From Bacteroidaceae bacterium (lineage in GTDB: Bacteria > Bacteroidota > Bacteroidia > Bacteroidales > Bacteroidaceae): DNA of 64,000 nucleotides. The notes under the pieces were generated by a model. It searched no databases and had not been told where the DNA came from. It was given only the letters and a program-made list of their open reading frames with translations. A program made the translations under genes and the position numbers. Position 1 is the first letter of the stretch. Each line of letters starts with the position of its first letter. The stretch covers positions 42,532-106,531 of the forward strand of contig JAFWPH010000067.1 of the NCBI GenBank assembly GCA_017509605.1. The letters run 5' to 3'. Positions 27,788 through 36,647 of this stretch are shown in pieces.

Positions 27788-28204
27788 ATGATAAATCAGA
27801 CAGAGTTCTCACTCACACCCAAACGGCGGGGATTCCACCTCATCACGGCCGAGATTCTTCAGCAACTACCCTCGCCATTGCCAAAAACTGGCATCCTCCA
27901 TCTCTTCGTGAAACATACCAGCTGCGCCCTCAGCATCAACGAGAACGCTGACCCTGACGTGCGTTACGACATGGAGAAGATCTTCAATCATCTCGTCAAG
28001 GAGGGAGAGCCGTACTACGACCACACGCTCGAGGGGCTGGACGACATGCCCGCGCATGCCAAGAGCACCTTGGCAGGAGTTTCCATCACCATCCCCATCA
28101 GTCGAGGCCGTCTCAACCTTGGCACCTGGCAGGGCATCTATCTCTGTGAGTTCCGCGACCATGGCGGTCCCCGCAGTATCGTCGCCACCATCATCGGCGA
28201 ATAA
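27788..28204 (+). CDS. yjbQ: YjbQ family protein (UPF0047)
   Basis: A small cytoplasmic protein, 138 residues, of the YjbQ/UPF0047 family, some members of which show weak thiamine phosphate synthase activity. Family landmarks are LFVKHTSCALSINENADPDV, which carries the conserved His and Asn cluster, LAGVSITIPISRGRLNLGTWQGIYLCEFRD and the C-terminal HGGPR. The true physiological role is not established. It is convergent with the DMT transporter gene across a repeat-filled gap. Confidence 0.9.
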   Translation: MINQTEFSLTPKRRGFHLITAEILQQLPSPLPKTGILHLFVKHTSCALSINENADPDVRYDMEKIFNHLVKEGEPYYDHTLEGLDDMPAHAKSTLAGVSITIPISRGRLNLGTWQGIYLCEFRDHGGPRSIVATIIGE

Positions 28205-28447
28205 TCTTCTTTTAGTCAAGAGTCGAGGGTCAAGGGTCGAGAGTCAAGATAATTCTTTGAAGGGTTATAGGTTATAGGTTATAGAATTTAGGCTAACGCC
28301 TAAAGCCTAAATAGGTCAAGAGTCTAAATCGCTAACGCCTAAAGTTAAGAGTTAAGAATTAAGAATTAAGAATTAAGAAGGAGTCTAAAGGTCGCCCTCT
28401 TCAATAACCAATAACCTATAACCAATAACCTTTCAGAGCCTAAAGTC
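28205..28447. repeat. Inverted pair of dispersed repeats between yjbQ and the DMT transporter gene
   Basis: The whole gap is low complexity. Behind yjbQ in the plus direction: GAGTC-type heptamers, then GGTTATAGGTTATAGG, then TAGGCTAACGCCTAAAGCC. Behind the transporter gene in the minus direction: GGCTCTGAAAGGTTATTGG and further copies. Bases 28373-28441 are nearly identical to 21834-21902. Each convergent gene therefore has its own copy at its 3' end. Confidence 0.82.
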
Positions 28448-29419
28448 TCACTTGGCTGTGGAAAACTTACGACGTCGTGGATTGTGGCGGAAGTGCCAGT
28501 GGAGTTTCAGTCGGGTGAAGTACTGGTTATAGATGATGCCAGCGACAATCAGCGCCAGACCCACGTATGTGGCGGGCAAGATACGCTCACCAACGATATG
28601 CGCGATGAAGAAGAGCGAGAGGAAGGGACCGAGGTAGCAGAGTTGGTTGACCAGCGCGGGGTTGGTAGTGTTCTTCAACGCCAGTCCGAAGCAGATGAAA
28701 GGGATGCCCATCTCGAACAGACCTGCATAGATGCCCCACAGGATGCCCTGCGTCAGTTCCTGTTGGCTCACACCCTCCTTGAAGATGGGCACCTCCAAAA
28801 CGAAGGCGATCATCAACTGGTAGAGGGCGCCGAACATGAAACCCATGAAGAACTGAACACTGCTGTTGTACTGACTGCTTCTCTGGTTGTTGACCATCCA
28901 GTAGGCAGCCCACAGCACGGCGGAGAAGATGGCGAGGATGAGACCCATGCCGAACTGGCTGTAGTCGCCGATGCCTGCGTTTGAAGCGCCCACCGAGATG
29001 ACGATTACACCTAAGAGCGACACCAGCATGCCGATGTACTTGCGTTTCTCGATACGGATCTTGAGAAACATCGCCAGCATGAACACCAAGGCCACAGGCC
29101 AAATGTAGTTCACGGGTTGCGCCACCTGCGCTGGCAGTAGCTTGTAAGACTTCATCAGCACCAAATAGTAGCCCGTAGGGTTGATGAGTCCCAGGATGGC
29201 GAAGTAGCCCCATTGGTGGGTGTGGAACTTACGGATGGTGCGCCAATTGCGCTCGATGGTGACGTAGATGGCGAACAGCGCGAGGGCTGTGAGGGTCGCC
29301 ACCAATGTCAGTCCGAAGAAGGTGAGGCCGCGCTGGGCCATCTTGAAGGCTGTGGCCACAGTGGCCCAGCTCAACACCGCTACTGATGCCTGCAGCAGCG
29401 CTTTGTTGTTTGCTTGCAT
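28448..29419 (-). CDS. DMT-superfamily transporter (EamA)
   Basis: Inner-membrane carrier of 323 residues with ten hydrophobic helices arranged as two EamA repeats (roughly residues 5-145 and 155-300). The second repeat shows GIYAGLFEMGIPFICFGLAL and a closing GLALIVAGIIYNQYF. EamA proteins export or import small metabolites, and the substrate is unknown here. The basic tail (RHNPRRRKF) faces the cytoplasm. It lies 129 bases behind aat, with a TTTTAACTCCCC minisatellite in between, and may be read from the clpS-clpA-aat transcript. Confidence 0.9.
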   Translation of the reverse strand: MQANNKALLQASVAVLSWATVATAFKMAQRGLTFFGLTLVATLTALALFAIYVTIERNWRTIRKFHTHQWGYFAILGLINPTGYYLVLMKSYKLLPAQVAQPVNYIWPVALVFMLAMFLKIRIEKRKYIGMLVSLLGVIVISVGASNAGIGDYSQFGMGLILAIFSAVLWAAYWMVNNQRSSQYNSSVQFFMGFMFGALYQLMIAFVLEVPIFKEGVSQQELTQGILWGIYAGLFEMGIPFICFGLALKNTTNPALVNQLCYLGPFLSLFFIAHIVGERILPATYVGLALIVAGIIYNQYFTRLKLHWHFRHNPRRRKFSTAK

Positions 29420-29478
29420 GTCTATGTTTTTTTCAGAGTTTCAATTCTTTCCATTGACCATAAAGAACTACCTATCGT

Positions 29479-29546
29479 CCCTTTTAACTCCCCTTTTAAC
29501 TCCCCTTTTAACTCCCCTTTTAACTTCCCTTTTAACTCCCTTTTAA
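29479..29546. repeat. TTTTAACTCCCC minisatellite between aat and the DMT transporter gene
   Basis: Six near-identical units of about 12 bp (CCCCTTTTAACT) in a row, with slightly shorter units at the ends. The same unit is repeated at 46228-46317, and short runs occur near 39405, 42826, 44221 and 60769. Confidence 0.85.
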
Positions 29547-29548
29547 AG

Positions 29549-30205
29549 CTAAATACTCGCTCGCAGGATGTCCATATATTCCTTGTAGCTAATGTGCCGT
29601 CCACCCATTGACTTGAGGTGGGGCGTCTCAAACTGGCAGTCGATGAGGCTGTCGTCGAAATTCGAGAGGGCTGAGGCCAAAGCGATGAGCGCCAGCTTGC
29701 TGCCACTGGGCTGGAGCGAGAACATGCTCTCGCCGAAGAAGCAATGGCCCAAGGTCACACCGTAGAGACCGCCAATCAACTCTTTGCCATGCCAAGCTTC
29801 CACGCTCATGGCGAGGCCTAAGTCGTGAAGACGGGTGTAGGCCTTGATCATGTCCTCGCCCAACCATGCGCCTGGCTCGTCGATACGGGGTGCGCTGCAG
29901 TGCTCGATCACCTGCTCGAAACATTGGCCGAAACTCACGCTGTACTCCCCTTTGTTCATCATCGTGTGCATGGAGTGGGAGATGTGGATCTCGGAGGGGA
30001 AGATGACGAAGCGGTCCATCGGACAGTACCACACAGGCTCGTCGTGCCATTGGAAAGCGAACCAGGGGAAGATGCCGTTGGAGTAGGCGAGAACCAGCCA
30101 CTCGGGCGTCAGCTCACCGCCAACACAGAACCTGCCGTCCTCGTCGGGAGGATAGAACAAGGGGTTGGGAAACCACGTCTCATTGCCCGTCAATCTGTAT
30201 GCCAT
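29549..30205 (-). CDS. aat: Leucyl/phenylalanyl-tRNA-protein transferase
   Basis: Transfers Leu or Phe from tRNA to proteins with N-terminal Lys or Arg, creating a primary N-degron. It has 218 residues. Landmarks are FPNPLFYPPDEDG, LAYSNGIFPWF, WYCPMDRFVIFPSEIHIS, PGAWLGEDMIKAYTRLHDLG and GGLYGVTLGHCFFGESMFS. The usual AHSVE is LAMSVE here, a small deviation. It overlaps the end of clpA by 26 bases, so it is the last of the clpS-clpA-aat group. Together these encode tagging, recognition and unfolding of N-degron substrates. Confidence 0.96.
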   Translation of the reverse strand: MAYRLTGNETWFPNPLFYPPDEDGRFCVGGELTPEWLVLAYSNGIFPWFAFQWHDEPVWYCPMDRFVIFPSEIHISHSMHTMMNKGEYSVSFGQCFEQVIEHCSAPRIDEPGAWLGEDMIKAYTRLHDLGLAMSVEAWHGKELIGGLYGVTLGHCFFGESMFSLQPSGSKLALIALASALSNFDDSLIDCQFETPHLKSMGGRHISYKEYMDILRASI

Positions 30206-32423
30206 GTTCGTCTGAATAGTTGATGTTCGCGATACCTCCAGAGCGAAGAGAGCCGAAGAGTATCTCCTTCATCAGCAGGGGTTTGAGGTCGCGGGCGATG
30301 ACGCGGTCGATCTCTCTGGCGCCATATTCTTTTGTGAAACCTTTCTGCAACAGGTGTTGGAAGGCGTCGTTACTCACTTTGAGGGTGATGCCACGTCCTT
30401 GCAGTTTGGTTTCAAGGATACCCAATTTCTTTTTCAAAATAAGTTGTGCCATGTGCTCGTCCATGTCGTTGAACGAAACCACACCGGTAAGGCGGTTGAG
30501 GAACTCGGGCTTGAATGTCTTCTTCACCTGCTTGAGCATGGCCTCGCCACGTGTCACATGGCCGGTGAAACCCACATTGGCCTGAGCTGCGTACTGCGCG
30601 CCGGCGTTGGAGGTCATGATGAGCACCACGTTGCGGAAGTCGGCCTTCTGTCCGCGGTTGTCGGTCAGTCGGGCATAGTCCATCACCTGTAACAAAATGT
30701 TGTAGATATCCTCGTGCGCCTTCTCGATTTCGTCGAGCAGCAGCACGCTGTTGGGATTCTTGCGGATGGCGTCGGTAAGCAGTCCACCGTCCTCGTAGCC
30801 TACATAGCCGGCAGGTGAGCCGATAAGCTTGGCCACGGTATGTTTCTCCACGTACTCGCTCATGTCGAAGCGGATGAGCTCGATGCCTAACTGTTGCGAC
30901 AGTACTCGCGCAACCTCAGTCTTGCCCACACCCGTTGGACCCACGAACAGCAGGGAGGCCAGTGGCTTGTCGTCGTCGTTCAGGCCGGCCTTCGCCATCT
31001 GGATGGCTTCCACCACCAGGCGGACAGCCTCGTCTTGACCGTAGATCTGGGCGGTAATGTTGCCGTAGAGCTTCGACAGACGGTCGGCGTCGTTGTCGTG
31101 CTCCGCCAGCGCATCCACTCTGCACATCTTGGCCAACACGTTCGAAATCTCAGTCTTGGTGATGGCGGACGAGCTGTTGCCGTCGATTGCGTGGGCGGCG
31201 CCGGCCTCGTCGAGCAGGTCGAGTGACTTGTCGGGCTGGAAGCGGTCGCTGATGTGGCGTGTGCTCTCTGTCACCGCATAGCGGACAGCCTCCTCGTCGT
31301 AGCTCACTTGGTGGTATTCCTCATAGACGGGCTTGACCGACATGGCGATCTTGAAGGTCTCCTCCTGGTCGGGCTCGTCGATATCTATCTTCTGGAAGAA
31401 ACGCAGCAGACCTGCGTTGCGCTCCATGTTGCGTTTGTAGTCTCCGTAAGTGGTGGTGCCGATCACCTGAAGCTGTCTTGACTCCAGGTAGGGTTTGATG
31501 ATGTCGTAGGCGCAGGGCGAACCGTCGCTGTTGTTCGATGAGCCGAAGATAAGGTGGATGTCGTCGATGTAGATGATGCCCCTTGCGCTCACCACCTGGT
31601 CAAGGGTGATCTTAAGGCGTGTCTCCAAGTCGCCCTTGTACTGTGAGCCGGCCATCAGACTGCCGATGTTGAGTTGATAGACCGTGGCGCCCTTGAGCGA
31701 CTCGGGCACCTTGCCTTCAGCGATGAGTCTGACCAGTCCCTTGACGAGGGTGGTCTTGCCCACGCCCGGCTCACCGATGTGCAGGGGGTTGTTCTTGGAA
31801 TAGCGGCACAGTACCTGGATGGTGCGGCGCAGCTCTGCCTCGCGCCCGATCAGTTGGGGGCTCGAAGCCGACAGCGCTTTGTTCATGTCGGTCAGGTAGG
31901 GGCTCCTGGCAGGATTCTCTTCTAAAAAGTCGTCCATTGGCTCTTCTTCGTCATCATCCTCGTAAGGCTGCTCTTCCAAACGTGATATGAAGGCGGAAAG
32001 GAAGGATGCGCGTGCCTGTTCACCACCGATTTCCTGCACGAGGATGTTGGCGGCGAAACTGTTCTCTAAGTTCATCAGCGACTGGACGATGATGGGCAGT
32101 GTGATATAATCCCTATTGGCATTCTGGCAGGTGTGTAGCGACTCGTTGAGCAGCATCTCCATCTGCACCGATAGCTCTTCCTCGCCCTCTTTCACTTCGC
32201 GATCGACTTTCTCTTGTGCGTCCAGATAGTTCATGAGGTCTTCCTTGATGTATTCAGGATAACCGTTGACATGTCGGACGGTGAGGGCGAAGGGTGAGAA
32301 ATCTACCAGGCTCAGCAGGAGGTGTTCGGGTGTGACATACTCATGGCTGTACGACTTGCTGATATCAATGGTTTTTTGCAGGGTCTCCTGCGTCTTTGCA
32401 TCGAATAAAATACTCATAGACAA
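30180..32423 (-). CDS. clpA: ClpA, AAA+ unfoldase of ClpAP
   Basis: ATP-driven unfoldase that feeds substrates into ClpP. The 747-residue protein has the N-terminal Clp repeat domain (1-145), which binds ClpS, and two AAA modules. Walker A loops are GEPGVGKT (217-224) and GPTGVGKT (495-502). The first Walker B reads YIDDIH (Asp287-Asp288), where ClpA normally has Asp-Glu; the second is a normal LLLDEIE. NVGFTG late in module 2 fits the ClpP-docking IGF loop. clpS lies 45 bases upstream and aat overlaps its 3' end. Clear ClpA and not ClpB or ClpC: no middle coiled coil, and the neighbours are ClpS and Aat. Confidence 0.95.
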   Translation of the reverse strand: MSMSILFDAKTQETLQKTIDISKSYSHEYVTPEHLLLSLVDFSPFALTVRHVNGYPEYIKEDLMNYLDAQEKVDREVKEGEEELSVQMEMLLNESLHTCQNANRDYITLPIIVQSLMNLENSFAANILVQEIGGEQARASFLSAFISRLEEQPYEDDDEEEPMDDFLEENPARSPYLTDMNKALSASSPQLIGREAELRRTIQVLCRYSKNNPLHIGEPGVGKTTLVKGLVRLIAEGKVPESLKGATVYQLNIGSLMAGSQYKGDLETRLKITLDQVVSARGIIYIDDIHLIFGSSNNSDGSPCAYDIIKPYLESRQLQVIGTTTYGDYKRNMERNAGLLRFFQKIDIDEPDQEETFKIAMSVKPVYEEYHQVSYDEEAVRYAVTESTRHISDRFQPDKSLDLLDEAGAAHAIDGNSSSAITKTEISNVLAKMCRVDALAEHDNDADRLSKLYGNITAQIYGQDEAVRLVVEAIQMAKAGLNDDDKPLASLLFVGPTGVGKTEVARVLSQQLGIELIRFDMSEYVEKHTVAKLIGSPAGYVGYEDGGLLTDAIRKNPNSVLLLDEIEKAHEDIYNILLQVMDYARLTDNRGQKADFRNVVLIMTSNAGAQYAAQANVGFTGHVTRGEAMLKQVKKTFKPEFLNRLTGVVSFNDMDEHMAQLILKKKLGILETKLQGRGITLKVSNDAFQHLLQKGFTKEYGAREIDRVIARDLKPLLMKEILFGSLRSGGIANINYSDEHGIQIDGQ

Positions 32424-32468
32424 TACTTTTTGGCAAATAATGGATAGGGGTTCTTGTGGACGTATGCT

Positions 32469-32777
32469 TCAGACGGGACGCATGGACAGACGAAGGGGAA
32501 AGCCCTCGGCACGCGCCATGGCGACGGATTTCTTGATTTTTGTGGCGGCGATGTCGTAGGTGTAGGTGCCAGCCACACCCTCGCCGTTGTTGTGCACGCG
32601 CAGCATGATGCTGTTGGCCTCGGCCTCCGACTTATGGAACACGCTCACGAGCAGCATCACCACGAAATCCATGGTGGTGAAGTCGTCGTTGTGCAGCACC
32701 ACTTCGTAGCGTTCAGGCTCGCGTATTCCCGGCCGAACTTTCTTGTCGTGGTTGATTTGTGATTTCTCTGATGGCAT
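32469..32777 (-). CDS. clpS: ClpS, N-degron adaptor
   Basis: Adaptor that binds N-terminal Leu, Phe, Tyr or Trp and hands the protein to ClpA. It has 102 residues: a flexible N-terminal tail needed for hand-over, then the recognition fold with LHNDDFTTMDFVVMLL (the NDD motif contacts the alpha-amino group) and the segment MLRVHNNGEGVAGTYTYDIA. It is first gene of the clpS-clpA-aat group, with a TAATTTTG box at 32795-32802 on its strand. Confidence 0.95.
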   Translation of the reverse strand: MPSEKSQINHDKKVRPGIREPERYEVVLHNDDFTTMDFVVMLLVSVFHKSEAEANSIMLRVHNNGEGVAGTYTYDIAATKIKKSVAMARAEGFPLRLSMRPV

Positions 32778-32794
32778 GCGTCTCTTTTTTCTTG

Positions 32795-32824
32795 CAAAAT
32801 TACGAATAATCTATGATTTTCAAG
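32795..32824 (-). promoter_or_regulatory. Promoter for clpS-clpA-aat
   Basis: On the minus strand: CTTG (32821-32824), 18 bases, TAATTTTG (32795-32802), 17 bases before the clpS start. The -33 box deviates by one base. Confidence 0.45.
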
Positions 32825-32879
32825 CCAGTTGCAATCATTTATTTTATTCATGCGTATTCAAACCTTATCATCATCTCAT

Positions 32880-32910
32880 TTTGTGAGTTAAAAAATTATA
32901 TGTATCTTTG
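32880..32910 (+). promoter_or_regulatory. Promoter for the second GH51 gene
   Basis: TTTG (32880-32883), 19 bases, TATCTTTG (32903-32910): a full match to the Bacteroidota consensus, giving a leader of about 45 bases. Confidence 0.65.
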
Positions 32911-32960
32911 CTGTGACTGCCTGACGACGAGAACCGAATCTGTTAACAATAATCCTTAAA

Positions 32961-35900
32961 ATGATAAAACTGAAGATGATGAAAAAAACCTTTATACTGG
33001 CGGCATTGTTGACCTACGCCTTGATATCCAATGCACAGGAATGTAAGATTTACGTGGACATGGGCACCCGTGGACACGATGTCTCGAAATCAATGTATGG
33101 CATGTTCTTCGAGGAAATCAACCATGCGGGCGATGGCGGCCTATATGCCGAGATGCTGCAAAACCGTGGTTTCGAGGAACAAGTGTATCCCAGCGGCACC
33201 ACCTATCGCGACGGACGTGTCTATTCACCCCATGCGCAAAACTATTATGGCGGCTGGTACGCCGACTTCGCCATCGACTGGAATATAGAGGCGAAGAAAT
33301 GGACGGGATGGACTGTTACCAGCAGCGGCTGCACACTGAGCAAGGATGTGGTGGAACTAGACGCCCCTTTGCATGAGAACACACCACATGCCCTGCATCT
33401 GGCCATCTCCAACGCCACAGCTGCAGCCAACGTCAACGTGACCAACAGCGGATATTGGGGTGTGGCGACAAAAAAAGGCGAGACCTACAAACTACGTTTC
33501 TACCTGAAAGGCGCGACCGCGGCCAAGGTGATGGCGCAGTTTGTCACCAAGAACGGAACAACATTCGGCAACATAGATTTCAATGTCATAGCTGATGACC
33601 AATGGCACGAATACACAGGAGTCTTGACTGCCACCAACGACATGACAGACGGTACGTTCCGCCTGCGCTTGTCTGCGTTCGATGGCAGAACAGCGGACTA
33701 CGATATCGACTATGTGTCGCTCTTTCCAACCGACACTTATAAAGGACGCGAGAACGGTATGCGCAAAGACGTGGCCGAGATGCTCGAAGGACTGCATCCC
33801 AACTTCCTTCGCTGGCCTGGTGGCTGTATCGTGGAGGGATTCACCTTGGAGAACCGTGTGAAATGGAAGGAGACACTGGGCGACCCCACGACTCGACGGG
33901 GCGAGTTCAGTCTGTGGGGCTACCGCTCCACCTATGGGCTGGGTATGTTCGAGTTCCTCCAACTGTGTGAGGATATGGGCATGGACGGCATGTTCGTGGC
34001 CAATGTGGGCCTGTCGTGCTCCATCCGTAACGGTGACTTCATCGAAGCCACAGATGCTAAAGCATTGCAGACCTACCGTCAGGACATCGAGGACGCCATA
34101 CAGTATGCCATCGGTGACCCAATGACCAACGAGTGGGCTGCCAAACGCGCCGAAGCGGGACACCCGGAACCCTTCCCCCTGAAGTATGTGGAACTGGGCA
34201 ATGAGAACGGCACAGACCGCTACGTGAAACGCTTTGATTTCTTCTATAACTACCTGAAACGCAAATACCCTCAAATTACCTTCATCAACACCATGTCGTG
34301 GAGCGATGCCGGACAGTTCAAGAAAACCGACATGTACGACGTGCACTGGTATGTGGCTCCTGATGAGTTCTATAATTCCGCCACCCTTTTTGACACCGCG
34401 CCACGCGGAGACTACACCATCTATGCGGGCGAATACGCCACAAACAACGAGGTGGGCAGTGGCAATATGGAGGCCGCACTCTCAGAGGCTGTCTTCATCG
34501 GCAACATGGAACGCAACAGCGACTTCGTGACCATGGCATCATACGCTCCGCTGCTGGAGAACATTCATGCACCCAACTGGGCGTGCAACCTCATCCATTT
34601 CGACAACAACCGCATCATGGGACGCGCTTCGTATTATGTGCAGCAACTCTACTCCCAACACCGACCCAGCTACAACGTCAAGACGAGGCTCTTCTCCAAC
34701 GAGCAGACCTTGCAGACAAGGGGAAGAATAGGCATCGGCACATGGAGTACAAAGGCCGAGTTCCGCAACGTGCGAGTGACCAACCTCGACGGATCGAAGG
34801 TGCTCTACGAGAGCGATTTCGAAAACCGACCTAACGAATGGACAGAAGGAGGTGGCACATGGACGATGAGCGGCAACACTTATAAACAGACCGCTGACGG
34901 TGCACCTTGCCTGACAATGATGAATGGGGCTTCCTTCACCAACAGTGTATTGGAACTGGAAGCACGCAAGACCAGCGGCAGTGAGGGATTCCTTATCTGC
35001 TTCGCTGGCGACAGTACAAATATCAACACGCACTGGCGCGTCAACATCGGTGGTTGGGGCAATACCAAGACTGGTTTTGAGAAGGTGACCGACGGCAACA
35101 GCTCATCCATGGGCAGTTCTGTCAGTACGCATATCCAGTCCAACCGATGGTATAAGATCAAACTTGTGATGGAAGAGACGGTTGGAATGACGCTCTATCT
35201 CGACGACGTAAAGATTATCGAGTTGCCACTCAGCGACCTGGAGAACGGACGCGTACAGGCTTTCGGCGGATATGACGAGGAGACAGGAGAAATGGTGGTG
35301 AAGGTGGTGAACGCACAGCAGAAGTCCACCACGGCCACCATCCGCCTCAATGCCAACGGCATCGCATCGACGGGGACGGTCACCACTTTGTCAGCCAGCA
35401 AGTTGAGTGAAGAGAATACCCTTGAACAACCCAGGCGCATCTCACCACAGACGACAACCTTTGAAGGTTTCTCAGAAGAATTCCAATACACCTTCAAACC
35501 TTGCTCCTTCACCATTCTGCGTGTCAAGGTGGATGCCACAGCACCTCAGGCCTTGGTTATCCCGACCTATGAATGGGACGACACGCCCATCATCTCCAAT
35601 GAGGCCAAGATACGGCAGGTCATGCTGACGAAGTCGTTGGCGGAACTGGTGAAAAATGCCAAAGCCCTTGTCGTGGAGAACTCATCAGGGGCTGACCAGT
35701 TCAATGCCGCCATCGTCAGGGCTGAGGATCTGTTGGGTAAAGACAACGCCACCAACAAGGAGTTGGAGGTGATGACTTCCCGGTTGCAGACCTCTCTGGA
35801 CAGATATGTAACTGGACTGATGGACACGGATAACGAACTGACCTCGAACTTGAAGAACCCCGACTTCAAAACCATGCAGACTTCAGGATGGCAGGGTAGC

Positions 35901-36512
35901 ACACCGTCATTGGAGCATAACGTGGGCGAGTTCTTCAACACCAACTTCGACATGTACCAGATACTGACCAAACTGAAACCTGGCAAATACTTGGTCTATG
36001 TGCAAGCCTTCTACCGAAACGGTTCACACGATGTGGCTTATCCCAAACATCAGAACGGAACAGAACTGCTCTATGCGCGGTTCTATGCTGGTTCGGCCAG
36101 CACATCCATCCGTTCGGTGTATGACCAGACATTCAGTATGGGGTCGTGGAGAAACTACCTCGACAACCGTGACCAAGCAGAAAGGGCATTTAACACAGAT
36201 CCGAAGGCCATGGCCAACTATCTTGTCACCTCCGTTGGGACAAACGGCTCGTTGCGCATAGGTGTAAAGAAATCGGCGAGCGTGCAGTACGACTGGACAT
36301 GCTTCAACAACTTCCGTATCTTTTATATTCCCCAGACCGATGACGATACTGCCATAGAGCAAATAGACAGTGATAGCCAGAATGATGCTCCACTCTATGA
36401 CTTATCTGGACGTCAAGTCATCACCCCCCGTGCCAAAGGCATCTACATCCAGAACGGGAAAAAAGTGTTGATGAAGCAAGCTGGAGGCATAAGGCAAAAG
36501 TCTATGGAATAG
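32961..36512 (+). CDS. Large exported GH51 alpha-L-arabinofuranosidase with inserted lectin-like domain
   Basis: Secreted GH51 enzyme of 1183 residues that should release terminal arabinofuranose. A signal peptide (MMKKTFILAALLTYALISNAQ) is followed by MYGMFFEEINHAGDGGLYAEML. The acid/base is Glu415 in ELGNENG and the nucleophile is Glu491 in YAGEYATNN. A beta-sandwich (about residues 575-760; RGRIGIGTWSTKAEF, then LYLDDVKIIELP) resembling the 3-keto-disaccharide hydrolase or LamG fold is inserted before the C-terminal GH51 sandwich resumes. A helical stretch and another sandwich follow. The tail GIYIQNGKKVLMK matches the shared C-terminal signal, but translation runs 11 residues further (QAGGIRQKSME), possibly through a lost stop. 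It stands alone with its own promoter. Confidence 0.93.
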   Translation: MIKLKMMKKTFILAALLTYALISNAQECKIYVDMGTRGHDVSKSMYGMFFEEINHAGDGGLYAEMLQNRGFEEQVYPSGTTYRDGRVYSPHAQNYYGGWYADFAIDWNIEAKKWTGWTVTSSGCTLSKDVVELDAPLHENTPHALHLAISNATAAANVNVTNSGYWGVATKKGETYKLRFYLKGATAAKVMAQFVTKNGTTFGNIDFNVIADDQWHEYTGVLTATNDMTDGTFRLRLSAFDGRTADYDIDYVSLFPTDTYKGRENGMRKDVAEMLEGLHPNFLRWPGGCIVEGFTLENRVKWKETLGDPTTRRGEFSLWGYRSTYGLGMFEFLQLCEDMGMDGMFVANVGLSCSIRNGDFIEATDAKALQTYRQDIEDAIQYAIGDPMTNEWAAKRAEAGHPEPFPLKYVELGNENGTDRYVKRFDFFYNYLKRKYPQITFINTMSWSDAGQFKKTDMYDVHWYVAPDEFYNSATLFDTAPRGDYTIYAGEYATNNEVGSGNMEAALSEAVFIGNMERNSDFVTMASYAPLLENIHAPNWACNLIHFDNNRIMGRASYYVQQLYSQHRPSYNVKTRLFSNEQTLQTRGRIGIGTWSTKAEFRNVRVTNLDGSKVLYESDFENRPNEWTEGGGTWTMSGNTYKQTADGAPCLTMMNGASFTNSVLELEARKTSGSEGFLICFAGDSTNINTHWRVNIGGWGNTKTGFEKVTDGNSSSMGSSVSTHIQSNRWYKIKLVMEETVGMTLYLDDVKIIELPLSDLENGRVQAFGGYDEETGEMVVKVVNAQQKSTTATIRLNANGIASTGTVTTLSASKLSEENTLEQPRRISPQTTTFEGFSEEFQYTFKPCSFTILRVKVDATAPQALVIPTYEWDDTPIISNEAKIRQVMLTKSLAELVKNAKALVVENSSGADQFNAAIVRAEDLLGKDNATNKELEVMTSRLQTSLDRYVTGLMDTDNELTSNLKNPDFKTMQTSGWQGSTPSLEHNVGEFFNTNFDMYQILTKLKPGKYLVYVQAFYRNGSHDVAYPKHQNGTELLYARFYAGSASTSIRSVYDQTFSMGSWRNYLDNRDQAERAFNTDPKAMANYLVTSVGTNGSLRIGVKKSASVQYDWTCFNNFRIFYIPQTDDDTAIEQIDSDSQNDAPLYDLSGRQVITPRAKGIYIQNGKKVLMKQAGGIRQKSME

Positions 36513-36647
36513 AAAAAGATTGAATCACAACTGTGCTGAGTCTTCATCATACATTGACGTGGCACAAGCGAGAGAAAAATGACAGAAAACTTGTTTTCGT
36601 GTCATTTTCCGAGCGCCAGACGTTTCGCTGAAGGTTATTTCTATTTC

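Noticed and set aside
29479..29546. Series of Shine-Dalgarno sites (AAAAGGGGAGTT on the minus strand) before the DMT transporter gene
   Set aside because: The same array at 46228 has the opposite orientation to its gene, so ribosome binding is not the common factor.
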